Shown here piece after piece: positions 40,723 to 50,185 of a stretch of DNA of 64,000 bases. Numbering within the stretch: the stretch's first letter is position 1; each line of letters starts with the position of its first letter. Origin of the DNA: Myxococcales bacterium (lineage in GTDB: Bacteria; Myxococcota_A; Polyangia; Palsa-1104; JAEUJZ01); assembly GCA_016794465.1 (NCBI GenBank), contig JAEUKA010000102.1, forward strand, positions 33,773-97,772, in the 5' to 3' direction. A program made the position numbers and the translations under genes. The notes below the pieces were generated by a model, which was given only the letters and a program-made list of their open reading frames with translations, had not been told where the DNA came from and did no database searches.

Positions 40723-41757
40723 CTAACGGGCAAAGCGGTAGCTGAGGTTGAGGAGGGCGGTGTGGCGCTGATACGGGGCGCCGTCGCTGGGCAAGCTAAA
40801 GTAGCCGCTGTAGCGGGCGCTTACGGCAAAGCCTCTGGGCAGCGGGCGCTCCAGGTCAAATAGCACCAGGCTGCGGTTGTCTTCGTCGATGCTCTGGATG
40901 GGCACCGTCAGCCCCGGCGTCGCTTGCAGCAGGTTCAGCTGTCCTTTGAGCGTCACAAACAGCTCGCCGGGTAGCTGAAACGCGACCTTCAGCAGCGGCA
41001 AGTGGCGCTGATAGCTCTCCAGCTGCGAAGACGACAGGTTCACTTGGGCGCTGTAGCCAAGCTGGATGAGCAGTGGTCCTTGCCACGTGATGCTGGTGCC
41101 GAGCGACAGAAACAGGTCATTGCGCACCGGGCCGTAGATTCGATAGTCGACTCGGGCCTGCAGCGACAGATCAAAGTCATGGCCCAGCTCCGGATCGCCA
41201 CGGTGGACTCGCCCCCCGATTCGCGTCAGCAGCGATGGTCCGGCGAAGCTCTGTAGCGTATCCGGCTTGTAGTGAAACAGCTGCCCGGTAAGCTGCAGCC
41301 CACCGTCGAGCCGATGGCCCCCGTCAAACGACCGCACCGACTGAAAGCGCCCACCCGCCGCAACCGAGCGAAAGTCCCGCTGCAGCGACGGTGGCGCACT
41401 CGCCTGAAACGCATCGTAGTAGTCGATCATCCCGACGAGCAGTGAGCGCCCGAGCTTGCGACCGTGCTCATACCCAAGCTGCGCCACCAGGACGTTCTGC
41501 TGCTGCTGCTCCGGGATCAAGAAGATCTTGCCCGTCGTGGTGGCTTGCAGTCTCAGTCGCTGCGTCGGTCCCGCATATGCCAAGCTGCCCGAAAGCAGCC
41601 CGCGCAGCAGCGGTGCCCCTTGCGGCAAGACATCGAACGAGCCGTCGCTCGGCACTCGGGCGGGGTTGCTGTCGTACTCGATGCCGGCGTCCGCTGCGAC
41701 CGTGCCCGACAGCACCGCAGGCGTTCCGACGAGCAGCAAGCCGCAAAGCCCAAACAT
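40723..41757 (-). CDS. Outer-membrane beta-barrel-like protein
   Basis: A 344-aa protein with an N-terminal signal peptide (MFGLCGLLLVGTPAVLSGTV) and a long series of alternating amphipathic strands (LRGLLSGSLAYAGPTQRLRL, NDLFLSLGTSITWQGPLLIQ), ending in LLNLSYRFAR. The opening DAGIEYDSNPARVP resembles outer-membrane proteins with an N-terminal ordered segment. No family assigned. It is convergent with the kinase gene, six bases apart. Confidence 0.65.
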   Translation of the reverse strand: MFGLCGLLLVGTPAVLSGTVAADAGIEYDSNPARVPSDGSFDVLPQGAPLLRGLLSGSLAYAGPTQRLRLQATTTGKIFLIPEQQQQNVLVAQLGYEHGRKLGRSLLVGMIDYYDAFQASAPPSLQRDFRSVAAGGRFQSVRSFDGGHRLDGGLQLTGQLFHYKPDTLQSFAGPSLLTRIGGRVHRGDPELGHDFDLSLQARVDYRIYGPVRNDLFLSLGTSITWQGPLLIQLGYSAQVNLSSSQLESYQRHLPLLKVAFQLPGELFVTLKGQLNLLQATPGLTVPIQSIDEDNRSLVLFDLERPLPRGFAVSARYSGYFSLPSDGAPYQRHTALLNLSYRFAR

Positions 41758-41824
41758 CGGGCGGAGAATACCCGCAAAGCCTCGCCGCTGCGACTAGGTG
41801 ATAGCATCGGGGGCAGGACTATCG

Positions 41825-44278
41825 ATGAAAGCCGCGCAACGTCTCGTCTGCATCCACGGCCACTTCTACCAGCCGCCGCGCGAAAACCCGTGGCTTCAGG
41901 CGATCGAGGTGCAGGACTCGGCCTTCCCCTATCACGACTGGAATGAGCGGATTACCGCCGAGTGCTACGAGCCGAACGCCTACGCCCGCATCCTCGACGA
42001 CAAGGGCAAGATCGTCAGCATCGTCAGCAACTACGAGCGGATCAGCTTCAACTTCGGTCCGACGCTGCTGTCGTGGCTGGCCGAGCGCTGTCGTCGCGTC
42101 TACGACCTGATCTTGCTTGCCGACAAACAGAGCCTGCTGCGCTTCTCGGGTCACGGATCGGCGCTGTCCCAGGCCTACAACCACGCGATCTTGCCACTGT
42201 GTAACGCCCGCGATCAGCGAACCCAGGTGGTGTGGGGCGTGCGTGACTTTGCGGCGCGGTTTGGTCGGCTGCCGGAAGGGATGTGGCTGGCCGAGACGGC
42301 GGTGGATGTTGCCAGCCTCGAAGCGCTCGCCAAGGAAGGCATCCGCTTTACGATCCTGGCGCCGCACCAAGCCAAGGCCGTTCGCCGCCGAGGTGAGTCC
42401 AGCTACACCGATGTAAGCGGCGGTCGGATTGATACCTCCATGCCCTACGATGTCGTCTTGCCCTCGGGGCGGCGCATCGCGGTGTTCTTTTACGATGGCC
42501 AGACCTCGCGAGCGGTGGCGTTCGAGCGGCTGCTAAACCAGGGCGATCGGCTGGCAGATCGGCTGCTGCGAGGCTTTCATCCAGGCGGCGACCGGCCTCA
42601 GCTGGTGCATATCGCAACCGATGGTGAGACGTACGGACATCACCACCGCTACGGCGAGATGGCGCTGGCGTTTGCGCTGCGCACCATCGAACAGACCGAC
42701 GGCGTCAAGCTGACCAACTACGGCGAGTTCTTGGCGCTGGCTCCCCCGACGCACGAGGTCGAGATTGTCGAGCGAACCGCGTGGAGCTGTGCCCACGGTG
42801 TCGAGCGCTGGGCATCCGACTGTGGCTGTAACAGCGGTGGCAACCCCGGCTGGCATCAGCGCTGGCGAGCTCCGCTGCGGAGAGCGCTCGACCTGCTGCG
42901 AGATCGCTTGGCCCCGCTGTACGAACAGGCGACGGCGACGCTGCTGCATGACCCATGGGCGGCGCGGGATGGCTACATCGACATCATCCTTGACGGACGC
43001 AAAGAGCAGCGCGAGCGGTTCTTGCGCACCTACACCAAGCGGCCCCTGACGGAAGAGGAGACGGCGCGGCTGTATCAGCTGCTCGAGATGCAGCGGCACC
43101 TGCTGCTGATGTACACAAGCTGTGCCTGGTTCTTCGACGACATCTCTGGGGTCGAGCCGGTACAGAACCTGCTGTATGCGGCGCGGGCAATTCAGCTGGC
43201 GCAGACGGCGCTGAAGGTCGATCTCGAGCCGCCGTTCCTCGACCTTCTGGCCACCGCCGAGAGCAACGTCGCCGAGGTGGGCAACGGCCGGGCGCTGTAC
43301 GAGCGGCAGGTGCGGCCTCGCAAGGTCGACCTTGCCAAGGCCTTTGCGCACTATGCCATTACGTCGCTGTTTCAGCGCTACGAGGAGCCCAAGAGCGTCT
43401 ACGGCTACGACGTGCTGGTGCGCGAGCAGTCAGCATGGCGGGCTGGGCGGGTCAGTCTGGCGCTTGGGCGCGCGGAGGTGTCGACGCAGGTCACGCGCGA
43501 GTCGGCTGACCTAAGCTTTGCGGTGCTGCACTTTGGGGATCACAACCTTGTGGGCGGAGTGATTCCGACTCGGGGTGAAGACTTCCTGCGTGAGCTGCGC
43601 AAGAGCCTCGTGGAGCCGTTTGAGCGGGCCGACCTGCCGACGGTGCTGCGGATGATCGATCGCTACTTTGGCAACGCCACCTACTCACTCCGCGAGCTGT
43701 TTCGTGACGACCAGCGCCGCATTCTTGACGAGCTGCTGCGCACCACCCGCGCCGAGGTCGACGAAGCCCTGCGCAAGATCTACGACACTCACGCCCCGCT
43801 GCTGCGCTTTCTGACCGATCTGCACGCGCCGCTGCCACCGGGTCTAAAGACCGCCGCCGAGCAGTCGCTACAGACCGCGATCCTCAACCAGCTTGCCGCC
43901 CCCGCCCCCGATTTTGTCGAGATCCGCCGGCTCCTGGACGAAGTGCAGCGCAGCGGGGTCAAGCTCGATGAGACGGCCCTCAGCTTTGCGCTGTCCCAGC
44001 TGCTTACTCGGCTCGGCGACAAGGTCCGCGCAAGTCCAGACTCGGCCCAGTGTCTGGCGGCGCTGCTCGATGCCGTGCAGCTGGCGACCACCCCGCCGTA
44101 CGTCGTCAACCTGTGGCGCACCCAGAACACCTTCTACGAGCTACAGCAGACGATCTATCGCGACCAAGTGCAGCGGTCCCAAAAGAGCAGCACCGACACC
44201 ATGCGGACCATCAAGTGGCTGCGGCTGTTTGCTCAGCTTGGCGACAAGCTCGCGATTCGCCCCCCGCCAGGTCTGTGA
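41825..44278 (+). CDS. GH57/DUF3536 family glycoside hydrolase-like protein
   Basis: An 817-aa cytoplasmic protein. The N-terminal GH57-type barrel has CIHGHFYQPPRENPW, YEPNAYARILDDKGKI, SFNFGPTLLSWL and LPEGMWLAETAVD, where the Glu is the expected nucleophile, and IATDGETYGHHHRYGEMALA, which supplies the Asp. The C-terminal half is the all-helical DUF3536 region. GH57 enzymes act on alpha-glucans (amylase or branching activity), so a role in glycogen metabolism is plausible. The ATG at 41825 has AGGA eight bases upstream. It is divergent from the outer-membrane protein gene. Confidence 0.88.
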   Translation: MKAAQRLVCIHGHFYQPPRENPWLQAIEVQDSAFPYHDWNERITAECYEPNAYARILDDKGKIVSIVSNYERISFNFGPTLLSWLAERCRRVYDLILLADKQSLLRFSGHGSALSQAYNHAILPLCNARDQRTQVVWGVRDFAARFGRLPEGMWLAETAVDVASLEALAKEGIRFTILAPHQAKAVRRRGESSYTDVSGGRIDTSMPYDVVLPSGRRIAVFFYDGQTSRAVAFERLLNQGDRLADRLLRGFHPGGDRPQLVHIATDGETYGHHHRYGEMALAFALRTIEQTDGVKLTNYGEFLALAPPTHEVEIVERTAWSCAHGVERWASDCGCNSGGNPGWHQRWRAPLRRALDLLRDRLAPLYEQATATLLHDPWAARDGYIDIILDGRKEQRERFLRTYTKRPLTEEETARLYQLLEMQRHLLLMYTSCAWFFDDISGVEPVQNLLYAARAIQLAQTALKVDLEPPFLDLLATAESNVAEVGNGRALYERQVRPRKVDLAKAFAHYAITSLFQRYEEPKSVYGYDVLVREQSAWRAGRVSLALGRAEVSTQVTRESADLSFAVLHFGDHNLVGGVIPTRGEDFLRELRKSLVEPFERADLPTVLRMIDRYFGNATYSLRELFRDDQRRILDELLRTTRAEVDEALRKIYDTHAPLLRFLTDLHAPLPPGLKTAAEQSLQTAILNQLAAPAPDFVEIRRLLDEVQRSGVKLDETALSFALSQLLTRLGDKVRASPDSAQCLAALLDAVQLATTPPYVVNLWRTQNTFYELQQTIYRDQVQRSQKSSTDTMRTIKWLRLFAQLGDKLAIRPPPGL

Positions 44279-44327
44279 TCGTCGTCGGTCTTGCTGCTGG
44301 GGAAGGCTGCCCCTATAGTTCGCCGCC

Positions 44328-45644
44328 ATGACGACGCCTCGCTATCCCTGCCAAAGTCCGTCCGCTCCAAGCGCTGCTGCTGACTCGAACGCGGCTCCGT
44401 CGTCTCCTACGGAAGACTCTGCCCGCCGCCGTGTCCTCGTACGCCGCGTCGATGAAGTCGAGTCGCTAGACGATTTGTTTTTGCACTGCCTGCCTGCTTT
44501 TGGGGGTGCGTATCTACGGCGGATCTATACCTTGCTCGATGCTGCGATCGGCGCCGGCTGCCCGATGACCGTTGCCATTGCCGGTCCAGTCACGGTGTCT
44601 GGCCAGCAGCACACGTGGTTAAACCCGCTGCTCGAGACAGGCTGGATTGCGTACCTCAGCACCACCGACGCAGTCTGTTATCACGACGGCCACCGCAGCC
44701 TCGACGGTCATCGCGACCCGGTCCACGAAGTGCCAATCTTCGGTGACGACGGCGCGCTGCGCGACGAAGGCACCATCCGCGTCACTGACATGGCCTTCGA
44801 CGAGCAAGTCCTGCTCGACCAAGACCGCTTCCTCTCCGCCTGCCTGCTTCAGCCCGAGTTTCAAAAGAAGATGACCGGCACCGAGCTGCGGCACCTCCTC
44901 GGCGCGTGTTACGCCCGCCAAGAGCAGAAGAACGGCATCGCTCCGGGCCTGCTTGCCACCTGTCACCGACTCGCCATCCCGATCCTGGTCGGCGCGCCTG
45001 GTGATGGCAGCGTGTTCCTCAACGCCATGAAGCTGTGGGCGATGAAGCAGGCCGGGCTCATCCCCGAGTTCGCCTTCGACCTTGACGTGCAGGCCGAGGT
45101 CTTCGAGTCCTGCGCCTACCACTATCACTGCCTGTTTCAGGTTCCCCCCGGCTCGCTGGCGACGCTCATCCTCGGCGGCGGTGTGCCCAAAAACTACAAC
45201 CTGCAGCCCGAGCCCGGCTTGTCGCAGGTCCTCGGTCTGTCGGAAGTCCACGGCTACACCTTTGACGTGCAGATCGTCAGCGCTCCGATCACCGACGGCT
45301 CGCTGTCATCGTGTCCACCCGCCGAGGCCGTTACCTGGGGCAAGGTCGACAAGGATGTCTACCAGCGCACCACCGAGAGCATGCAGGCCGACTACTCGAT
45401 GGTGATGCCGTTTATCGTCAAAGCGCTGCTCGACAACCGCGCTCGCTATGCCCGCTGGGCTGAAAAGATGGGCGAAGAAGCGCTGTTCGCCAAGCATCCC
45501 AAGGCGCGCGGCTATCTGCGCTCTCGCGACGGCTACCGGCTGTATGACAAGCGCGCCCAGGCCAGTGAGCAGCTGCTGGCAGCGGTGCGCAACAATGCCG
45601 AGTGGCTTGCGGCGACTTTGCAGTATCCCCTCGGTGCCAAGTAG
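44328..45644 (+). CDS. Deoxyhypusine-synthase-like protein
   Basis: A 438-aa protein of the deoxyhypusine synthase family, which in eukaryotes and archaea moves an aminobutyl group from spermidine to eIF5A. After a 30-residue Ser/Ala-rich N-terminus the domain shows AIAGPVTVSG, VPIFGDDGALRDEG, ILVGAPGDGSV, ILGGGVPKNYNL and PAEAVTWGKVDKD, including the lysine that forms the enzyme-substrate imine. Bacterial members are thought to act mainly on polyamines (homospermidine-synthase-like). It is in line with rlmH, four bases downstream, suggesting one operon. Confidence 0.88.
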   Translation: MTTPRYPCQSPSAPSAAADSNAAPSSPTEDSARRRVLVRRVDEVESLDDLFLHCLPAFGGAYLRRIYTLLDAAIGAGCPMTVAIAGPVTVSGQQHTWLNPLLETGWIAYLSTTDAVCYHDGHRSLDGHRDPVHEVPIFGDDGALRDEGTIRVTDMAFDEQVLLDQDRFLSACLLQPEFQKKMTGTELRHLLGACYARQEQKNGIAPGLLATCHRLAIPILVGAPGDGSVFLNAMKLWAMKQAGLIPEFAFDLDVQAEVFESCAYHYHCLFQVPPGSLATLILGGGVPKNYNLQPEPGLSQVLGLSEVHGYTFDVQIVSAPITDGSLSSCPPAEAVTWGKVDKDVYQRTTESMQADYSMVMPFIVKALLDNRARYARWAEKMGEEALFAKHPKARGYLRSRDGYRLYDKRAQASEQLLAAVRNNAEWLAATLQYPLGAK

Positions 45645-45647
45645 TCG

Positions 45648-46073
45648 GTGCGGCTCGTCATCCTGGCCATTGGCAAGCTGCGCGATCCGTGGGTGCTGGC
45701 TGGCTGTGCCGAGTACGAAAAGCGCCTGCGCCCCCGCCTGCCCGTCGAAGTGATCGAGGTCAAAGACGAAGCCCAGCTAGTGCGCAAGCTGCCGCCACGG
45801 TTCCAGGTCTGGGTGCTGGACGAGCGGGGCCAGCAGCCGTCCTCGCGAGAGCTGTCGCAGCGGCTCCAGCAGGTGTATCTGTCGGGGACTTCGGGGCTGG
45901 CGCTCTGCATTGGCGGGGCTGACGGCCATAGCTCACTTCTGCGCGAGCGTGCCGACTATCTGCTGGGGCTGTCGAAGCTGACGCTGCCGCATCGCTTGGC
46001 GCGCCTCATCGTGCTCGAACAGATCTATCGCGCCCAGTCGATCCTCGACGGCAGTCCTTACCACCGAGAGTAA
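45648..46073 (+). CDS. rlmH: 23S rRNA pseudouridine-1915 N3-methyltransferase
   Basis: A 141-aa SPOUT methyltransferase of family length. The core motifs are VWVLDERGQQPSSRELSQRL, LALCIGGADGHS and the C-terminal LPHRLARLIVLEQIYRAQSI followed by SPYHRE. RlmH methylates a pseudouridine in helix 69 of 23S rRNA. It starts with GTG four bases after the previous gene. Confidence 0.94.
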   Translation: MRLVILAIGKLRDPWVLAGCAEYEKRLRPRLPVEVIEVKDEAQLVRKLPPRFQVWVLDERGQQPSSRELSQRLQQVYLSGTSGLALCIGGADGHSSLLRERADYLLGLSKLTLPHRLARLIVLEQIYRAQSILDGSPYHRE

Positions 46074-46121
46074 TACGCAAGGCTTGCAGAGCGGGCCCGG
46101 GCGTGTACTACAGTCGGTCAC

Positions 46122-47282
46122 ATGGCGGTGCGGTTCTTACACTCGGCGGACTGGCAGATTGGCAAGGTGTTCGCGGATCTGGTCGAGCACGACGCGGACA
46201 AAGCAGCGCTGCTCAAGCGAGAGCGAGTCGCGGTGGTCGAGCGGCTGGCACGACTCGCTACGCGGCGACAGGTCGACTGTGTGGTGGTGGCCGGCGATGT
46301 CTTCGACAGCCAGACCGTGCCCGAAGAGCTGCTGCGGCGGACGCTGCATGCGATGGCGGGCTTTGCGGGGCCGTGGCTGCTGCTACCCGGCAACCACGAC
46401 GCGGCGCTGAGCGAGAGCGTCTGGACTCGGCTGCTGCGGTTGGGCGTACCCGGCAACGTCATTCCGATGCTGCGGGCAGAGCCGGTGCTGTGTGCCGACG
46501 GACGCCTTGCGATCTTGCCGGCGCCTCTTCTGCGGCGGCACGAGTCGCTCGATGTCAGTGCGGCGCTCGATGAGCTGGCCACGCCGGATGGCGCCGTGCG
46601 GGTTGGGGTGGCGCACGGCTCGGTGCAAGGAAGGCTGCCGGCGCGCAGCGAGTCCTACAACGAGATCGCGGCTGATCGTGTGACCCGGGCGCGGCTTGAC
46701 TACCTGGCGCTGGGCGACTGGCACGGCACTTTGCAGATTGCTGACAAGGCTTGGTATTCCGGCACGCCCGAGCCGGATCGCTTCAAAGACCCCGATCGCA
46801 GCCCCAGCGGCAACGTCCTGTGCGTCGAAATCGATGGACCCGGCAAGCCGCCGCGCGTCGAGTCGATTGCCACCGGGCACTTCCAGTGGGAAAAGCGCAC
46901 GCTGCCTCTGCATGACGCCCAGGATCTGGAGCTGCTCGATGCAGCGCTGCGCGGACTGCACAGCGATTCGGCGCGGCTGCTGGTCGATCTGACCCTGACG
47001 GGCTCACTGCCGGTGTCACAAGAGGCGCCGCTGCGGACGCTCTTGGCCGACTGGCAAGCCCGGCTGCACCTTTTGCGAGTCCACGACGAAGCGCTGCTGC
47101 CCGAGCTGAGCGATGCCGAGCTAGACGGACTGGTCAGCGAAGAGATGGTGCGCAGCGTCATCGCCGAGCTTCGTCAGCAGCAAGCGCATGGTGCTGAGGC
47201 GGGCGAGCGGGCCCGGCTGGCGCTGCGGCTCCTGCTCAGTGAGTACCGGCAGCTGCAGTCGTCTTCACCGGGAGGAGGCTAG
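46122..47282 (+). CDS. SbcD/Mre11-like DNA repair nuclease subunit
   Basis: A 386-aa calcineurin-type phosphoesterase. Metal-binding motifs are FLHSADWQIGKVF, VVAGDVFDSQT, LLPGNHDA, VGVAHGSVQG and LALGDWHG. The C-terminal 120 residues form the capping region. In the SbcCD/Mre11-Rad50 complex this subunit cuts DNA ends and hairpins. The ATPase partner follows four bases downstream. Sequence features are closer to YhaO-type proteins than to E. coli SbcD. Confidence 0.86.
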   Translation: MAVRFLHSADWQIGKVFADLVEHDADKAALLKRERVAVVERLARLATRRQVDCVVVAGDVFDSQTVPEELLRRTLHAMAGFAGPWLLLPGNHDAALSESVWTRLLRLGVPGNVIPMLRAEPVLCADGRLAILPAPLLRRHESLDVSAALDELATPDGAVRVGVAHGSVQGRLPARSESYNEIAADRVTRARLDYLALGDWHGTLQIADKAWYSGTPEPDRFKDPDRSPSGNVLCVEIDGPGKPPRVESIATGHFQWEKRTLPLHDAQDLELLDAALRGLHSDSARLLVDLTLTGSLPVSQEAPLRTLLADWQARLHLLRVHDEALLPELSDAELDGLVSEEMVRSVIAELRQQQAHGAEAGERARLALRLLLSEYRQLQSSSPGGG

Positions 47283-47286
47283 GCCG

Positions 47287-49959
47287 ATGCGCATTCGCTC
47301 CATCTTCGTTCGCAACTTCCGCAAGCTCACCGAGCCGCTTCACATCACGGGCCTTGGCGATGGGATGACCGTGATTGCCGGCGACAATGAGGATGGCAAG
47401 TCAACGCTGCTGGCTGCGCTGCGGGCGGCGCTGTTCCTGAAACACAAGATCACCGGCGCGGCGGTCGAAGAGCTGGTCCCGTACGGCAGCAAGGTTCGCC
47501 CCGAGCTGCGCCTCGAGCTGGAGTTCGCCGGTCAGCCGTACTCCTTATATAAAGCCTTCTATCAGGACCCCCGGGCGGAGCTGGTCACGCCGACTGGCAA
47601 GCTTCACGGCAGCGCAGCGGAGGAAGAGCTGGCCCGGCTGCTCCGCTTTGAGTCACCGCAGAAAGGTGCGCCGAAGAGTGAGCACCAAGGGCTGTGTGGC
47701 CTTTTGTGGCTGACCCAAGGCGAGTCGTTTTTGAATCAGGCGCCGGCCGCCCAGCTGCAGCGCGATCTGCAAGCGGCGCTAGAGGCCGAGGTCGGGAGCG
47801 TGCTGACCGGCGACCTGGGCCGCAAGCTGCTGTCTGTCTTTCGCGAGCAGCGCGATCAGAACTTCACCAAGACTGGCCGCCCGAGCGGGGATCTGGCCAA
47901 AGCGCAAGAGCGGGTGGCAGCCCTGCGCGACAAGCTGAGCGTGCTGACTCGGCAGCGGTGTGAGTACGAGGAAAAGGTTGACCGGCTGGGGGCACTGACG
48001 GCCAGCCTGCGCCGCTTGCAAGCCGATGCGGCCTTGGGTCACGAGCAAGCCAGCCTGACGGTGCAAGAGCAGGCGCTCGTCGCGCTCCAGCAGCGGGAGC
48101 TAGCGCTACGCGAGCTACAGCGGCAGCGCGAGCTTCTGGGGGTCCAGCTGGCCGATCAGCAAGAGCGGCAGCGGCAGCGGCAGCTCCTGCGGGAGCAGCT
48201 GCGGCGGGATCAGGCCGACGTGGAGCTTCTGGCCGAGCAGCTCAGTGGGCTCGACCGGCAGCGTGGCGAGGCGCAGGCGCGGTGGCAGGACCTGGAAGCG
48301 GAGCTGCGGAAAGTGCGGCAGCAGCACGAAGACACCCAAGCGGCGGTGACTGCCCTGCGCCGGGCCGGCGAGCGAGAGCGTCTGGAGCGCGAGCTGACCC
48401 AGCTGACCGAGCGGCGGCAGGAGACGCTGACGAAAGAGCGGCAGCGGGCGCAGCTTGGGGAGTCCCTGGCGCGGCTGCTGGTCGATGACAAGCAGCTGAT
48501 GCGGCTCCGCGAGCTGGCCCAGAAGGTCCGCGACAGCGAGGTCGGACTGCAGGCCGTGGCGACGCAGCTTGTGATCGAGCACTGCCAGGGTGGGCTACAG
48601 GTCAATGGTCAGCCGGCGGGTGAGGCGGACGCGCAGCAGCCACTCATCTTGACCGAGCGGACGCTGGTCGAGCTGCCAGGACAGCTGCGCTTGTGGGTGA
48701 CGCCAGGGCGGACCGGAGTGGTAGAGCAGCGGCAGCAGCTGCAGGCGCACAAGGCGGCCCTGCGCAGTCAGCTCGATGAGCTGGGGCTGGCCGATCTGGC
48801 AGCGGCTGAGGCCGAGCACCAGCTCCGCAGCGAGCACTTGCAGAAGCAGCGCGAGCTTCAGGGTCAGCTGGCGAAGCTGTGTAAAGAGGGTCTGCCAGCG
48901 CTGGAAGCGGAGATCTTTCGGCTCGATCGCAAGCACAAGCTGCTGGGAGAGGACGCGTCACCACTGTCTGTGCTGCGGGGAGAGCCGCTGGCGCAGCAGC
49001 TTACGGCGGGAGAGGCCGAGCTGGCCCGCAGCCAGCAGGTCGTCACCGAGCTGTCGGGGGCGGTCGAGCGGCGGCGGCGCGAGGCCATGGATGCCGGCGA
49101 AGAGCTGGCCAAGCGGCAAGGGTCGCTCGCGGCGCAGCAGCGGAGTGTCGCGCAGCTTACGGCGCGGCAAGAGGCCGAGTCGGCGCAGGTGTCGGACGAA
49201 GCGCTGGTCGAGGCCACGCAGGACCTTCAGCGCAGGCTGGCCGAAACCGCAGCGCAGGCGGACCAGCTGGCGGCTGAGGTTGCGGCGGCCGAGCCGGAGC
49301 GGCTGCGGCTGCGGGTCGAGCAGCTTCGTCGCGCGGTGGCCGAGCTTCACCAGCAGCTTCAGTCTACCGAGCACAAGGCGCAGGAGCTGGCGATTGAGCT
49401 GCGCACCCTCGGGCAGGTCGCGCTGCATGCCGAGTATGAGGAGACGACTGCTGCGCTTGCCAAGGCCGAGTCCGAGCTTTTGCACAAGCAGCGGCAAGCG
49501 GCGGCGATTCAGGTGCTCTACGCCAGCCTGCAAGCCCATGACCGGCGCGCTCGCGAGGCGTATCTGCTGCCTCTGGTGCGGATGATGGCGCCCTATGTGC
49601 AGGCGATCTTGCCCGGCTGCCGGCTGGAGCTAGACCAAGACAAGCTGGCGATTGTGGGTCTTCAGCGCGGCGAGCAGCTGGAGCCGTTTTCGGCGCTCAG
49701 CATTGGCACCCGCGAGCAGCTGGCGGTGATTGTGCGGCTGGCTGTGGCCGACCTGTTTGCGCAGCGCGGGCAGTCGGTGCCGATCGTGCTCGATGACGCG
49801 CTGGTCTACTGTGATGACGAGCGCTTTGACCGCATGCTGGAGATCCTCCGCCACAGCGCCCACCGCCACCAGATCCTGGTCTTGACCTGCCACGAGCGCG
49901 CCTTCCGCCAAGCCGCCGCCCCCCTCATCCACCTAACCAACTGCCGCTCCGCCGCGTAA
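47287..49959 (+). CDS. SbcC/Rad50-like (YhaN-type) ATPase
   Basis: An 890-aa SMC-like ATPase. The N-terminal half-site has IRSIFVRNFRKLTEPLHI and the P-loop AGDNEDGKSTLLAALRAALF. Two long Gln/Arg/Leu-rich coiled coils are separated by a small beta-rich domain (LILTERTLVELPGQLRLWVT, near residue 455). The C-terminal half-site has LEPFSALSIGTREQLAVIVR and VLDDALVYCDDERFD (Walker B). No CxxC zinc hook is present at the coil tip, unlike Rad50/SbcC. The ATG at 47287 follows GGAGGAGG. It pairs with the SbcD-like protein. Confidence 0.85.
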   Translation: MRIRSIFVRNFRKLTEPLHITGLGDGMTVIAGDNEDGKSTLLAALRAALFLKHKITGAAVEELVPYGSKVRPELRLELEFAGQPYSLYKAFYQDPRAELVTPTGKLHGSAAEEELARLLRFESPQKGAPKSEHQGLCGLLWLTQGESFLNQAPAAQLQRDLQAALEAEVGSVLTGDLGRKLLSVFREQRDQNFTKTGRPSGDLAKAQERVAALRDKLSVLTRQRCEYEEKVDRLGALTASLRRLQADAALGHEQASLTVQEQALVALQQRELALRELQRQRELLGVQLADQQERQRQRQLLREQLRRDQADVELLAEQLSGLDRQRGEAQARWQDLEAELRKVRQQHEDTQAAVTALRRAGERERLERELTQLTERRQETLTKERQRAQLGESLARLLVDDKQLMRLRELAQKVRDSEVGLQAVATQLVIEHCQGGLQVNGQPAGEADAQQPLILTERTLVELPGQLRLWVTPGRTGVVEQRQQLQAHKAALRSQLDELGLADLAAAEAEHQLRSEHLQKQRELQGQLAKLCKEGLPALEAEIFRLDRKHKLLGEDASPLSVLRGEPLAQQLTAGEAELARSQQVVTELSGAVERRRREAMDAGEELAKRQGSLAAQQRSVAQLTARQEAESAQVSDEALVEATQDLQRRLAETAAQADQLAAEVAAAEPERLRLRVEQLRRAVAELHQQLQSTEHKAQELAIELRTLGQVALHAEYEETTAALAKAESELLHKQRQAAAIQVLYASLQAHDRRAREAYLLPLVRMMAPYVQAILPGCRLELDQDKLAIVGLQRGEQLEPFSALSIGTREQLAVIVRLAVADLFAQRGQSVPIVLDDALVYCDDERFDRMLEILRHSAHRHQILVLTCHERAFRQAAAPLIHLTNCRSAA

Positions 49960-50111
49960 GAGTGCCGCGCAACACCTACTGCGGTGGCTGCTGGCTATGT
50001 CGAGCGTGCTCACAGCCAGGAGGCTGCTCTCCCCCACACTCCGTGTCGGGGACTGGCGCGCTCGCCCGCCTACGCCATCAGCCATCCTCGCTACGGTGTT
50101 GCGCGGCACTC
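49960..50111. repeat. 152-bp element bounded by a perfect 17-bp inverted repeat
   Basis: GAGTGCCGCGCAACACC (49960-49976) and its exact reverse complement GGTGTTGCGCGGCACTC (50095-50111) enclose 118 bases. The similarity extends a few bases outside with one gap. Inside are further self-complementary stretches (CTGGCT/AGCCAG near 49990-50020). The element lies directly after the SbcC-like stop codon; it could be a small terminal-inverted-repeat element or a structured RNA or terminator. No coding sequence is seen in the interval up to 50559. Confidence 0.7.
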
Positions 50112-50185
50112 TACGGATGACTCCATTCCGCTGTCGCCCCACAACCGATGGTAGTCACGCGACAACAAGCGGTAGTAATTGGAAG

